The notes: generated by a model not told the origin, from the letters alone. 64,000 bases of DNA from Pterois miles (GCA_947000775.1 CAMQGK010000514.1:2702001-2766000), one strand, 5' to 3'; counted from the first letter of the stretch, positions 32,501 to 42,720 are shown. A program made the numbers and translations.

Positions 32501-33390
32501 ATTATACAGAAAATACACACAAAGTTATTTCATTTGGTTTAGAGAAATTATTACTACTTCAACACAATGAATATTTATTTATGCTTGTCTGTTGAAAATT
32601 ACTTTTTTTGAATGTTCAGCTGACCTATGCTAGCAATTAAAATTAAATTACAGCCCTGTGAAATAAACTGTTTCACGCTACGTCTGTTTTTTGAGAGAAG
32701 TAATATTTTTGATCATAACACATTTTTGCAGAATTCCAGGAGTGAGTATGGGGCTGCATTTAATATTACTGATTAATCTGCAGGTATTTCTTTTAATTTT
32801 TTAACTGTTTAATAGTTTAAACTATAAAATAGTGTAAAATTCATACCACACATTTCTTTAAACAAAAGTCTTTTTTGTCTGACAGTCAAAAAATGATTCT
32901 TACTTTACTATCATATAATCATTTAATCGATTCAGGGTGTTTTCGGCTCTAAATGAGAGTAAATGTAAATTCAAGTGAGCTGAACAACTGCTGAAATACT
33001 AGGTTCTGTTTTTTGGTTTTAAAACACTTGGCACATTTTTAAATATAACTGGGCTAAAAACTCAAAAATGTCATGCAACAAAAACACTATTTTATTAGTG
33101 TGTAATTTTTAGCTTTGTGGGTTTATGGCAACAAATCTTGACAAACAGCAAACAGGACTGAAGGGTCAACAAAAATAGATTCAAGAAAAAATTAGGGCTG
33201 TGATAGTTGGCGTGATAATAAAGCACTATCGCAAATTTGTTTTAACGCCATTCATTTCTTTAAAGTATTAAAGTAACTTGCAATTTTTTCCTTGTCACTT
33301 AGTTTTAAAGCTAGAGTGAAGATAATGTCATAGCTTGTCACAAAGGAGGTTAAAGACGCTCACAAATATATATATATATACACATACACA

Positions 33391-33421
<31 letters not shown>

Positions 33422-36400
33422 TTATATAATATGTGTATATATATATATATATATATGTACATATGTACTGTATATATAGGCAGACCTCACTAAAAAGCAT
33501 GTTCACTAGCATGTTCGAAGGCAGCCTGAAACTAACCTCAAGTGTCCCTAACGAACACAGCGACTGTCGTTCACTGGCAACCACATCATGCCTAACGACT
33601 GTTAGACTGCCTAAAGACTGTCCACCTGTAGCCCCATTGAATCCTTAATGACTGTTGTTCATTAGTGAGACTCACTCACACAGGTGAAACTCCACTAACA
33701 AATTATTGTCTTAGGAGAATAAGGGGCTGACGCTTCCTCAGAGGTTAAAAACCTGAGTCTAACTCCACTGTTTGTCAGACTAGTGGGGACTAGTCAGACT
33801 GCAGCGTTCGAACTGATGAAGCCACTTGGATAAGGGGCGAAACGTCTTCAGAGACAAATCTAAGTCCAGTTGCCTTCGATTCAATTGTTGCCAGAATGAA
33901 TATGACCTGGATGAATGAGGACATTCACAGACTCATGTTCACTAAAAAAAAGATGTGTCCTATCTGTGATTGTTTCCTAATAAAATGATTCCAGTACATT
34001 TATATTATCATTTATTTGTTAGCGGTATTGGTCATAAGAGGCAGTTAATTACTGTTTATCGTATCGGCTGAAAAAAATCCATACCAAGCATCCCTAATTT
34101 TACGAGTTTTAAGCATATTTTGGTATAATATTGTGAATTAGTATAGGCCTACTTAATTGTGACATTAAATTTGCATATCACCCCAAGCTGAAATTGCTTG
34201 TTAAAGTTTCCGTCTATATTGTGAGGAGGAGCAGTCTGAGACCTATAGATTGTGTTTATCTAAAGCATGTGATGTCCTGGTTGCACCAAACAGCGATAAG
34301 ACAATCTGTAACAGGGGAGGGGAGGGTTGTATCTATGTCTGTGTTTGTACATCTCTGTCAGCATATTAGTGCATGGTGCTGTGCTGAGGATGGGGGTTTC
34401 TATCCAATATGGCAGAGTCAGCTCTCTGCGTTGCATAAGGGATCTTTAGACTTTCCTCCCCCTCAGTGAACCACCCCACACATAACCACCCACACATCTT
34501 TGTTTTATTTGATGGCGGAATGATTCAATATAGTAATCAAGTAGTACCTGCGATAACATTGTAATGAAGCAAGCACAGATAATCCTGTATATATCCTGTT
34601 TGAACCCACTGGTTGCTGAACAAAGGTTAGCCGGAGCCAACAAACACACCTCCTGCAGGTCAGTGTACTTGCCATTTTCCCCGAGAAGATATGGAAACCA
34701 ACTTAGAGGAGACCGGGGACAACCCCAACACTATAATACGCTGATAAACCACAGGAAACTGGCTTTGAATTGAACTTCTTTCACTGTGACCGATGTAGAC
34801 CACGGGTTAGCTCCCACTAAAATGTCACACAGACTTTCTTTATAATGAGAGAACCCTAGAGACATGGAGAGACACACATACTGTAGGTTAAGAATCACTC
34901 AGAGCTTCTCATTCATTCTTTTAGGGCTGATATGGACCCTGACGGCGACCTTTTGTCCAACCTCTGTGAACCTCAGTGACACCAGGACAAAGCAGAACTG
35001 GGCGAAAGTGAACAATACCATTATTAACTGTGGAAGCATTCTATTACAGCTCATAACAATCACCTGTTTTTGAACTCAGAGGCCCAACCTTTTCATTACG
35101 CACAATGACAGTTTGCTGCAGGCATGCATAACACGCAACAGGCGACACATGCACTCTCCAATATGGCTGAACTCTGGAACAAAAACCCACGAGTCAATGT
35201 TCAGTTCACACAGGAGTGGAACTGAGTAAACATGCTAAATATCCTTACTTGAAAAAGGAAAATGGTCAGATTACATCCAAACATTTAAACCGACAGGTAG
35301 GTGGGTGGTGTGTTAATAACAGCCATAAAGCATGCTGCCTTATCATGTTCCCTCAGAAACTATAATTCACTGTACAACATGTGCTGATAAGAATGACAAG
35401 ATAAATGTGCAAGTCCAAATGTGACTTACTGGGGCTTGAATGACGATATGAATGTCTAATAATGCGGCCATAAATAAAGTGATAAATAAAACAGATAAAA
35501 GGCACCACTTTCTAACAAGGTATACTTTACTCCAAGACTTATACACTATATACTGTAAGTTGTGTCTAATTGTTGTATTAATGTTGATAATTGGTTCCTT
35601 AAGAAAAAAACAGAATTTATCTTTAATCTCAGACAATATTCAAGTTTTTTTCTCGTAAATTTACCACTTTAATCTAAGAGAATATCAAAGTTTTTTCTCG
35701 TAAATTAGTTTTTTTCTCATGAATTTATCACTTTAATCTGAGGGAATATCCAATTTTTTTCTTGTAAATTTGTCACATTCGAGAGATTTTGTACCCGTAA
35801 ATTTACCACTTTAACCTCTGAGAATATCTGATTTTTTTCTCAAAAATTTGTGAGTTTTTTTCTTGTAAATTTACCATTTTAATCTCAGAGAATCGTCCAT
35901 TTTTTTCTCTGAAATTTGTGTTTTTTCTCAAAAATTTACCACTTTAATCACAGAGAATAACAGTTTTTTTTCTAGTAAATTTGTGAATTTTTTTTCACAT
36001 AAATTTACCACTTTAATCTCAGAGAATATTCAAGTTTTTATCTTCTAAATTTGTGACTTTATTTCTCATAAATTTACGTCTTTAAGCTCAGACAATATCC
36101 AAGTTTTTCAAGTAAATTTACGACCATAATCTTGGAAACTTTAACCTACAATGACCCTGATATACCAGCTTTGTTAAGTGTCTTGAAAGAGACAAGTACA
36201 AAGTGGTACCACCATATAAATAACTAAAACAGCTGCAAAATGTCAGAAATAAACCCCAAACATCCACAATCAAACCACTTTATGAAGTCCTTAGACAGTA
36301 TAATTTTTTAGAAATTAGAGATTGCCTTGTGGCTGTGTTAATAGTAGTAGATGGGAAGGGAGCATTTAGCTAAATTACATTAAATTACTTGCTCTCTAGT

Positions 36401-37524
36401 ATACAGCTCCTTATCTGCTGCTTGCTCTCCTCAGCCAGTTTACTGTAGGCAGCAGCTGATTTTCCATGCAAGGCGGAGTATGGGCGGGTTGATGGAAGTA
36501 AATAAAAGAAGTGAGAGGCCGATGGCGGAGGGGAGATCCCTCAAGATTAATATTTGGGAATTGATGGGTGTGTCACATGGACAAAGACAGTAAAAAAAGA
36601 CGTGAAAACAGCAGAGTAGAAAGAAAAAGACACTCAATTAAAGGTGGGGATGGGACCATTTTTAAGTGTTTAAGGACAAAAGGGGATCCAAAAACAACAT
36701 GACAGGATGTGAGAAGGACAGGGACAGAGAGTTAAACATCAGTAAACATGATGTAAGCAGGTTTCTATTTCTCACCAACGTTCTGGAAACCAACAGTGCA
36801 CGGGGCATCGTCAAAGTCAACACAGCTGATGTCCAGGGGGTCCAGCTTGGCTATGTGATGCCCTCGTACCTGCAAAAGGGTGGGAGGGGGGGCAACACAG
36901 CTCGGTGAATGTGTGTTTAACAGGTCAGCCTTGGACCGTGCATGTCTGCAGAGGAGTGCCTGTCTGTGCTTTATAAACTGCTGACCGCTTCCTGGAGATT
37001 TCTTAACATATGTCCACACATGTTAGAATCCTATAGACACAGATATAGGTCAAAGGTTGTACGTACTCAGACCTATGTCCACTTTACAGGTCATTAACTC
37101 ATCACTGTTGTACTACAGTTATTTTTATTTATTTATATTTCTTTATTATTACTTATCTATCATATTTAAAAATTTACGTTATTAAAATGTTTATTTTCAT
37201 ATTTCTTCTTTTTTATCATTATCGTTACTAATGTTATTTATTCATTTTCTCCTCCCTTGTTTTTGAATACTTCATTTTTAGTTATCTGTTATTATATGTA
37301 CCTGACTTTATTTGTTATGGTTTAGGTTGTTGTAATTTTTTTTCTTATAATAATAACAATAACAATAATAATAATAAATTATGTTTATTGGATTTTTTTT
37401 CTTCTCCCTTCTTTTTGAATATGTTGTTTATCAATTTACCGTTACTATCTCTTATTATATGACTTTATTAGTAATGGTTTAGGTTGTTGTCATTTTTCTT
37501 TGTGTTTTTTCTTCTTCTTCTTAA

Positions 37525-37555
<31 letters not shown>

Positions 37556-40244
37556 GAGAAGAAGAAGAAGCAATTAAAGCTAGAAAACCATCAATATAGA
37601 TTCATTTATTTACATGTCAAGGTCAGGTTTCTTGTTAACTTCATTATGGCCCTCTCTCTGGGTGATTGTTTGTGATAAAATTATGATAAAACTGTGATTA
37701 TTAGACTGTTTATTATTTAAATAAGGGCATCAGTCTTTAATGTCAATGGATTCCCTACAATGTTATTTGAATTTAATATAATATTTTCTAAATAAACAAA
37801 CCAGAATCACTTCGTGTACACAGAGAAAGGCTGAAAACACCCGTCTGTACATCTGTACTTTGATAATAACATTGTCTTCTTTAACAAACGATACCTAAAA
37901 ATGAGCCATGCGGGTTGTAACATCCATCTTTTCTATCAGTCTATTGTTATTGTTTGCTCTGATACTAGAGGCCTGGAGATAAATGCCATGTGCACTACAG
38001 TCCCTCCAGTATGATTTATTTAAGATCATAACATACTGAAACACAGTCAGTGTCACTGTAAGAAAATAGTGAGGAAATCGACAGATATAAAACAGGTGTT
38101 TTTGTAGTTTACCTGGTAGGCTCGTATGAGTGACTGTACAGCCAGATGATCCCCCACCAGCTTCTCCACATTGGGCTGAGCGCCCACCACAGCCTGGATA
38201 CCGGTCAGTCCCTGAGAAGAGCCGCTGAGGGATGGAGGGCTCTGGTAGGCCACACCAGGCACAGCTCCAGCGTTAGCATTACGAAAAAATGTATCCCAGG
38301 ACTGCAGGGAGAAACAGACAGAAGCTGGAATGAAAGGAGGCAAGTTACTCAACACACCATATACCTATATATATGTTATATACTTCTTCAGTGTGTTTGG
38401 TTTGCATACTGGTTTTTGAAAATGTATTATTAATCCCTGATGGTCTGCCTCAAGTTTCTCCACCGCCTGTCTTCCTGTTCCCTGTGGGATTCTAACATTA
38501 TCATGACGTGTTCAAATGTAATCTTGTAAATTGTCGTTTTCGGTGAGAAACTTGAATAAATCCAGTTGTTTGAAGGAGATGTGTTACTTTGATATCACAT
38601 TCAAGAATCGTGGAGTTTCATTGGTATTGGTGTCGACGGACATGTATGGTGACTGTATGGTGATATCCATAGTGTAGGCCTATGGGAACTAACAAAACGC
38701 TTAAAATGTCTTATTACAGCTATGGTGCAACCAATGTAAAAAGTTAATCTGGAGCCCTGAACACTATGTGTGTTCTGTGAGGTAAAATGACTGGTCTTGT
38801 GAATGGAGTCTGGTGGTGTTGAAGAAAGCAATAGAACGTCAGAAAGGGCGAGGTAAACTGGCTGTGAACGGGAGCAGCAGAAAAACGTATTTTCACCCAC
38901 CTAAAAATAAATATCAAAAGGATGTTTTCACAGCTTTACCTCGCCATCAGACGGGGAACTCAAAAACCACCAGACTCCATTCACAAAAGCAGTAATTTTA
39001 CCTCTCAGAACACAGGCGTTGCTGGTCTACCGCTGCACTGTGCACAGTGTGACATTGTGATCTGAACTAAGCGTCCACAGCAGTACGTTGCTTAGCTTCT
39101 CCAAACTGGGAGCACACTGACCGCCATCTAAGTTACTGTATGTAACGTTAATACACTGTCTATAAGGATGGGTATATACTGTACATGTAGCAGTGTCATC
39201 ATGGAGAGACTTACATTGGGTCAAATGGGAAAATATTTATAGAAGGGCTTTAGAAAACAGCATTTAGACGTTAAATCATACATACTTTGACCACAATTTT
39301 AATGTTCAGGTTTGAATATATAGGGAACACCACTGGGAAGCATAAAAACTTGATATAAAAACTAAAATAATGGACCCACCCTTCAAATTATTTCAACTCT
39401 GACCTCGGTTGCTGCTCTGCAAGTGAGCAAAGAGTAAACATCTTATCATGTGAAAGCAGCTTTACAGTTGACCAGAAATGACCTGTGTGTGTCTCAACCA
39501 GCAGATGAAAACATGTGTGTTGGTTTCTCTCTGAAATATTTTAAATGTCAACTAGGGCCATCACAGTTAATGTGATAATAACGTGTTAATGCAAATTCAT
39601 TTTAATGCCACTTATTCCTTTCACATTTTAATCTTTTGGAGGTTGTAGTGGGCTCCGTTTTTAAAAAGATGTTGGTATTATCTGAAACTAAAAAACATAA
39701 TGAATCCATCGGTACCAATCAGGTCAGACCAGCTTGTTGAGAAGGAGGTTAAACAACACTTCATACTTCATACTGTCATGTACGTCTTCAAAGGGGTCCC
39801 CTTGACCTCTGACCTTCAGATGTGTGGATGTAAATGGGTTCTCTGGGTCCCCACCAGTCTCCCCTTTACAGACATGCCCACTTTCTGATAGTCCCAGTCA
39901 GTCTGGATCAAGTCCTAGTCAAGTCAGCACTCTGACACACTGACAGCTGTTGTTGCCTGTTGGGCTGCAGTTTGCCATATTCTCATTACCAACGTACGAT
40001 GATGTTTTCCTGTCCATTTCAGCTCACTGCTCACAAACTATTTCACATGCACCACCCTTGAGGCTGCAGTACAGCAGCCCGGGGATTGAACCACCAACCT
40101 TCCAACCTGCTCTACCCTCTGAGCCACAGCTGCTCTTCCACATTACTCAGACTACAACAATAAAAGCAGAAACTTCCTTCTACCTCCACATAGAATAAAT
40201 TAAGCAAAAATAGTGATTATGGTGTAAAAGAAATGTCAAAATTG

Positions 40245-40317
<73 letters not shown>

Positions 40318-42082
40318 CTGAATTTATTTTTTCCCACCCCCTAATATTTTTTTTTTTTTTTTTTATACTAAATGCAGTACCTGTTAGGGTTTCTGTTTTT
40401 GGGGTTGCCTTTCCTCAGTTCATAGGGAGTATTTGTACACTGCTTATCTAGCGTTTATGGATTAAACAATCATCCACGACCTTGTAATTTAAGATCAAGA
40501 GGGATAAATCATTCAGCACACCTGGGTGAGAGCAGATTTGGATGGTTAAGGACATTTGGTGCATTGGAGTTGACTTCTCTAATTTTTCTCAGACAGAAAA
40601 TTAAGAGAAATATAAGAGAAATTTAAGAGAATATTATTGCATGAGGCCCAATATGTTTGTTTTTGTTGTTTGAGTACACTGACCCTTGAACATTATATTT
40701 AAATTTGACATGTGGAGGAACTGCTTTCACTTGTTGTCACATGTGCTTGACAGGCAGCAATCTGTTTGGGCACTGATGAGGTTTCTTGCTCTTGGCAATT
40801 TAGTTGACTTGACATACTACCTCTGCTGCGCTATCTATCTGTCATTCACTTCTTGCTCTGCTGCTTGCTGTTGTGGTGATCTACTCTGCATAAGTAAACA
40901 CACAGAGTATCTGAAGTGTCTATTTGTACCTTTGCCCTACTAAAGTGGACAGTCCTTCAGGAAGAAAGCGAGGACAGGTTTGGGACTGGCTATCACATTC
41001 ATGGTGAGTTGTGTGGGGTAGCACACAACTGATCTGTTTGGTAGGGGTGGGGAAAATCGATTCATCTGCAGTATGTATCATGATTTTTATTTTACATTTT
41101 TGAAATCAATTTTTAAATACCAGAATTAATATATTTGCTTCATTTGAGTCTATGTGGAGGTAGGAGAAAGTTACTGCTTTTGTTGTTGTAGTCTGAGTAA
41201 TGTGACATCATATCCCTTCTGTATCCGTCAACCGAAACGAACAGTAGCCGGCAGCAGCGAGCCAAAACAAAAATGGAGCTGAACACGGATGGATGATGAG
41301 AATGGAGAAGAGAAGTGTATATACAAAATACATCTATGGGAATAAGATGGATTGCATTAAATTCAGCAGAAGTGTAAAACATTACATGTCCCATTTGTGA
41401 TGGAAATGTCTTTATTCTTTCGTTTTTGGGTTGCTGGAAAATATGTAATGACTAATTCCTGACAAGGATCCTGATACGTTTGACGTCAGGTCATCTCTGA
41501 CTACATGCATGCTGAAAATCAAACATTTTACTGGATTAATTTCAATATTTTCAAAAATTAAATGTCCCTAGAAGTGTATGATTCAACTTATTCCCATAAT
41601 CTAGTGTTAAAGTTAAAAACAAAAATCACAAAAAATCATAATATCGAATCGCAATACTTAAAAAAGTCGTATTACATCAAATAGTCGTATAATATCAAAT
41701 CAGCACCGAAGTATCGGGAGATTGGTGCGTCATCCCAGCCCTACTGTTTGGCATATGTGTGTGGTCATGCCCCTGAAGGCAAATTCATGTTTTTAAGCAT
41801 AAATACAGCATGTGCGACATCAAACCGAAGACAAGAGATGTACCGTACCTTGTGCACATTCCTGGGATTCTCCAGCCATGCATAGTACATCTCCTCCACA
41901 TAGTTAGAGCTGGTGCCATTAAGAAAGGGCTCAGCAGCCACAGATGTGTTCAGGCGCCTCGTCGGCTTCAGCGTCCTTAAGCCCCCGCCGGTCGCCAACA
42001 GTCTGGGCTGCGATAGGCTCTGTGCTGTCTGTGCAGCCGTTAAAGGCCGAAGCCTCACAACTGTAGTCCTTAAGCGATGCAT
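17418..42082 (-). CDS. ogdhl: 2-oxoglutarate dehydrogenase-like E1 (OGDHL), complete, 22 coding exons, 1022 aa
   Basis: ThDP-dependent E1 of the mitochondrial 2-oxoglutarate dehydrogenase complex (TCA cycle, matrix). Coding exons 5' to 3': 42082-41849, 38301-38113, 36869-36776, 31001-30886, 29768-29614, 29480-29334, 29136-29046, 28317-28138, 26994-26866, 25842-25663, 24947-24795, 23940-23838, 23756-23628, 23542-23392, 22423-22296, 21846-21668, 21498-21427, 20499-20374, 19352-19280, 19189-19026, 17770-17616, 17538-17418. All borders are GT-AG and in frame. The Arg-rich N-terminus without early acidic residues is a mitochondrial presequence. The ThDP motif is Gly410-Asp411...Asn443-Asn444. Residues such as NDVEQCQW, EAVDPVVQGKT and NCSTPANYFHV favour OGDHL over OGDH, as does adjacency to PARG, although the N-terminus reads more like OGDH. 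Oddities: the exon at 36869 is the form lacking the DADLD calcium motif, and the 23838/23756 junction gives SPWPD where the family has SPWPG. Confidence 0.95.
18360..18674 (-). repeat. TTAA-headed dispersed repeat, reversed, in an ogdhl intron
   Basis: On the minus strand it starts TTAAAAGTCCAGTGTGTAAT. The blocks 'cactcctccctttacaagac' and 'ctgttctgggctactgtag' link it to the copies at 13508 and 4322. It lies in the intron between the ogdhl exons ending at 19026 and starting at 17770. Confidence 0.65.
19810..20047 (+). repeat. Common teleost dispersed repeat
   Basis: Recognisable blocks are 'cctggacaggtcaccagtcc', 'ggcaaccattcacgctcaca', 'cggagaaaacccacac' and the end 'ctaaccactgcaccaccatg'. 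The same 3' half recurs at 55660-55805. I recognise it as a very common fish repeat. It lies in an ogdhl intron. Confidence 0.75.
20690..20930 (-). repeat. tRNA-derived SINE fragment plus adjacent dispersed repeat
   Basis: On the minus strand 20690-20790 has an A-box region 'taactcacttggtagagcag' and a B box 'gggtttgaatc'. The adjoining 20800-20930 ('tgcttcatttgagtctatgt', 'tgacatcatatcc', 'ccgtcaacc') is a separate repeat seen again at 41128-41300 (same strand) and 40140-40225 (opposite strand). The small ORF at 20632-20853 spans both and is not a gene. Confidence 0.65.
23066..23158. repeat. 12-bp tandem repeat (GCATTAGCTCGT), about 7 units
   Basis: Seven near-identical 12-bp units lie in the ogdhl intron between exons 23392 and 22423. 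Because 12 is a multiple of 3 the array gives ORFs in several frames (RALA repeats at 23066-23281), which are not supported as genes. Confidence 0.9.
24470..24690 (+). repeat. LINE/SINE 3' end with (TATCT)n tail in an ogdhl intron
   Basis: It ends 'ccactgtgggactaataaac', then 'gaatatcttatcttatctta'. The ggactaataaa tail is shared with the family-A SINEs (2495-2841 and 44174-44507) and with 9335-9400. The body upstream is unassigned. Confidence 0.55.
26478..26645 (-). mobile_element. tRNA-derived SINE, second family, in an ogdhl intron
   Basis: On the minus strand: 'gggcacctcgatagctcagttg' head with A box, then B box GGTTCGAATCC (26571-26561), then 'catgtggccctttctgcatg'. The tRNA-like part has an intact A/B promoter, but the anticodon region is not a foldable cloverleaf, so this is a SINE and not a tRNA gene. 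Confidence 0.75.
26866..26994 (-). CDS. ogdhl: ogdhl exon with the thiamine diphosphate motif
   Basis: Encodes residues 403-445, from VMSILLHGDAAFAGQG to VVVNNQ. The GD (410-411) and NN (443-444) pair forms the Mg2+/ThDP-binding motif of this dehydrogenase family, at the same residue numbers as human OGDH. The donor GTCGGC is weaker than its neighbours. Confidence 0.95.
27540..28118 (-). mobile_element. Long copy of a TAGGGCTGTC-ended non-autonomous element
   Basis: On the minus strand it starts 'ctagggctgtcaaacgtaac' and includes the block 'ctctgacctccagatgtgtg' and 'gactatcataaagtgggcat' (plus sense). It ends in 'taatacttgacaaatttccc'. Other pieces lie at 30006-30240, 33188-33360, 39546-39977, 49225-49330 and 52705-52800, the last two representing the ends. 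No transposase ORF is present. The TAGGG(C/A)TG terminus suggests a hAT-like DNA transposon, which is inferred. Confidence 0.6.
28620..28870 (-). repeat. 'Gctaagctaagc' teleost repeat, long copy
   Basis: Blocks 'ttagatgagaagat', 'ggaaacagggaaacagct' and 'aagctaagctaagctaatag' are present. Related copies occur at 16010-16150, 16690-16745, 53130-53190 and 60602-60810. It is non-coding and dispersed on both strands in introns and the 3' UTR. Confidence 0.65.
30006..30240 (-). mobile_element. Truncated copy of the TAGGGCTGTC element
   Basis: The segment 'gacttgatccagactgactg', 'gggcatgtctgtaaaggg' and 'cacatctggaggtcag' is nearly identical to 27730-27860, but the ends are missing. It lies in the ogdhl intron between exons 31001-30886 and 29768-29614. 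Confidence 0.7.
31320..31830 (+). repeat. Degenerate 'taaatttacgagaaaaaac' tandem block, arm 1
   Basis: Units of about 40-60 bp contain 'aaagtggtaaatttac', 'gagaaaaaac' and 'gatattctcagatta'. The reverse complement of the same block is at 35590-36140, in the same 5.8-kb ogdhl intron. Confidence 0.8.
33188..33360 (+). mobile_element. 5' end fragment of the TAGGGCTGTC element
   Basis: Starts 'tagggctgtgatagttggcg' and contains 'gcgtgataataaagcac' and 'ttttaacgccattcattt', matching the head of the copy at 39546. It is truncated at the microsatellite at 33366. Confidence 0.6.
33366..33462. repeat. (TA)n/(CA)n compound microsatellite
   Basis: Alternating (TA)n, (CA)n and (TA)n runs in an ogdhl intron. 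The ORFs across it (33360-33584 minus, 33433-33648 plus) are low-complexity artefacts. Confidence 0.95.
33690..33910 (+). repeat. Dispersed-repeat fragment with 'gatgaagccacttgg...gaaacgtcttc'
   Basis: The block 'actgatgaagccacttgg', 'ggggcgaaacgtcttc', 'agtccagttgcctt' is one I recognise as a widespread fish retroelement 3' region. No coding part is present. It contains a hammerhead-core-like CTGATGA...GAAA spacing, discussed and rejected below. Confidence 0.5.
34100..35090. other. Unassigned non-repetitive stretch inside an ogdhl intron
   Basis: About 1 kb with more balanced base composition than the surrounding intron. It holds several short ORFs (34194-34469 +, 34446-34649 -, 34864-35073 +) and a 'tgtatatatcctg' TATA-like word near 34586. 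No splice context ties it to ogdhl and no family was recognised. It could be a decayed retroelement or a conserved regulatory segment. Confidence 0.3.
35590..36140 (-). repeat. Degenerate 'gttttttctcgtaaatttac' tandem block, arm 2
   Basis: Reverse-complement counterpart of 31320-31830, with 'ttttctcgtaaattt', 'accactttaatct' and 'agagaatatc' in repeated order. The two arms are about 3.8 kb apart in one intron and could fold into an imperfect RNA duplex. Confidence 0.8.
36776..36869 (-). CDS. ogdhl: ogdhl exon 3: variant lacking the DADLD calcium motif
   Basis: Encodes VRGHHIAKLDPLDISC, then VDFDDAPCTV...NVG. In human OGDH this position is alternatively encoded: one version carries LDPLGILDADLDS, linked to Ca2+ sensitivity, and the other carries ISCVNFDDAPVTV. 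This exon matches the second. By eye I found no partner exon of the first type between 38112 and 31002. Confidence 0.85.
37100..37580. repeat. AT-rich low-complexity intron with (TAA)n and (GAA)n
   Basis: T-rich duplicated text around 37200-37500 is followed by (AAT)n at about 37524-37555 and (GAA)n to 37570. It lies in the ogdhl intron upstream of exon 3. The ORF at 37484-37675 is an artefact. Confidence 0.8.
38113..38301 (-). CDS. ogdhl: ogdhl exon 2 (coding)
   Basis: Encodes SWDTFFRNANAGAVPG to HLAVQSLIRAYQ. The SWD-FF and LAVQSLIRAYQ blocks are invariant in 2-oxoglutarate dehydrogenases. The intervening Ser/Gly/Pro-rich linker is variable in the family. It is in phase 0 at both ends. Confidence 0.95.
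39546..39977 (+). mobile_element. TAGGGC-ended element, long 5' part
   Basis: Starts 'ctagggccatcacagttaat' with 'gtgataataacgtgttaatg', then contains the shared body ('cttcagatgtgtggatgtaa', 'ccccaccagtctccccttta', 'atgcccactttctgatag'). It is the same family as 27540-28118 in opposite orientation. Confidence 0.65.
40060..40225 (-). repeat. tRNA-derived SINE fragment next to a dispersed repeat
   Basis: On the minus strand: A-box region 'tggctcagagggtagagcag', B box GGTTCAATCCC, within 40065-40140. The neighbouring 40140-40225 is the reverse complement of the repeat at 20800-20930 and 41128-41300. Confidence 0.65.
40254..40316. repeat. (TA)n microsatellite
   Basis: About 31 uninterrupted TA units in the first coding intron of ogdhl, followed by a poly-T stretch near 40350-40365. 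Confidence 0.98.
41128..41300 (+). repeat. Dispersed repeat ('tgcttcatttgagtctatgt')
   Basis: Shares 'atttgcttcatttgagtcta', 'tgttgttgtagtctga' and 'tgacatcatatcc' with 20800-20930 and, inverted, with 40140-40225. It is non-coding. Confidence 0.65.
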
Positions 42083-42124
42083 GGCCGCAGATCAGCCACA
42101 GCTCCTCTCTCCCCCCGTCCCTCC
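41849..42124 (-). CDS. ogdhl: ogdhl first coding exon (start codon, mitochondrial presequence)
   Basis: ATG is at 42082-42080 with G at -3. The 78 encoded residues begin MHRLRTTVVRLRPL, an Arg/Thr/Ser-rich stretch without early acidic residues, and end in NYVEEMYYAWLENP...VHK, the conserved start of the mature enzyme. A good acceptor (TTTGTCCTTTAG) at 42125 sets the exon's 5' border, leaving 42 nt of 5' UTR. The donor is GTACGG at 41848. Confidence 0.93.
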
Positions 42125-42369
42125 CTAAAGGACAAATACAGCAGCACTGTCCCCGACAAGGATGTCCTCAGGGCTCCTCAGGCTGCTCCTCTTGTTCCTC
42201 CTGTTTGGGGTGGCTCCTCCACAGCTCCTGATCCTTCTCCTCTAGCGATTGTCCACCAGATCCTGCTGAGTGGAAACGTAAATATTGTCTTTCAGAAACA
42301 CTCAGTTTATGCAACTTGTGAGCAAATGACTGAGCCTTTAAATGATCTGATTATATTTTTGTTATTGTC

Positions 42370-42720
42370 AACAAATCCCAAGGAAATCCAATCCAAAGTT
42401 GTGTTTTTGTGTGATTCTTTGTGGGAAAAACTCAAATTGATTAGTCAACAAAATCATTAATCAACTCAAGTTTCTTTTGTCAAGGACAGTCCTATTTGTT
42501 GTCACTGTCATGTGGACAACAACTACAGAGACGTAGCCGTTGGCAAAGAAAATCTTAGAGCTCAGGCTCCCTCCAACCAGTCCTCACTAAACACGTTTAA
42601 AAAGAATCTAAAACATAGATATAGTGCAGAAGTTAAGATATAGGGATAAAATATAACATATATAAATAACACAGATAATACTTGTTAGTAGGACTAATTT
42701 ATTTTTGGTTTTCATGTTGA
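42370..42720 (-). repeat. Dispersed repeat, copy 1 of a close pair
   Basis: Words 'aggctccctccaac', 'acagataatacttgttag' and 'ttttgtgtgattctttg' recur in the same order at 43200-43610, about 0.85 kb away. It lies in the 5' UTR intron of ogdhl. Strand is assigned arbitrarily. Confidence 0.6.

Noticed and set aside
33813..33845. Hammerhead ribozyme core-like spacing CTGATGA ... GGGCGAAAC within a dispersed repeat
   Set aside because: An extra A follows CTGATGA, stem II pairing is broken at its base in this copy, and no matching stem III/stem I with a cleavage triplet can be built. A covariance search (Infernal, hammerhead models) on the family consensus would settle it.
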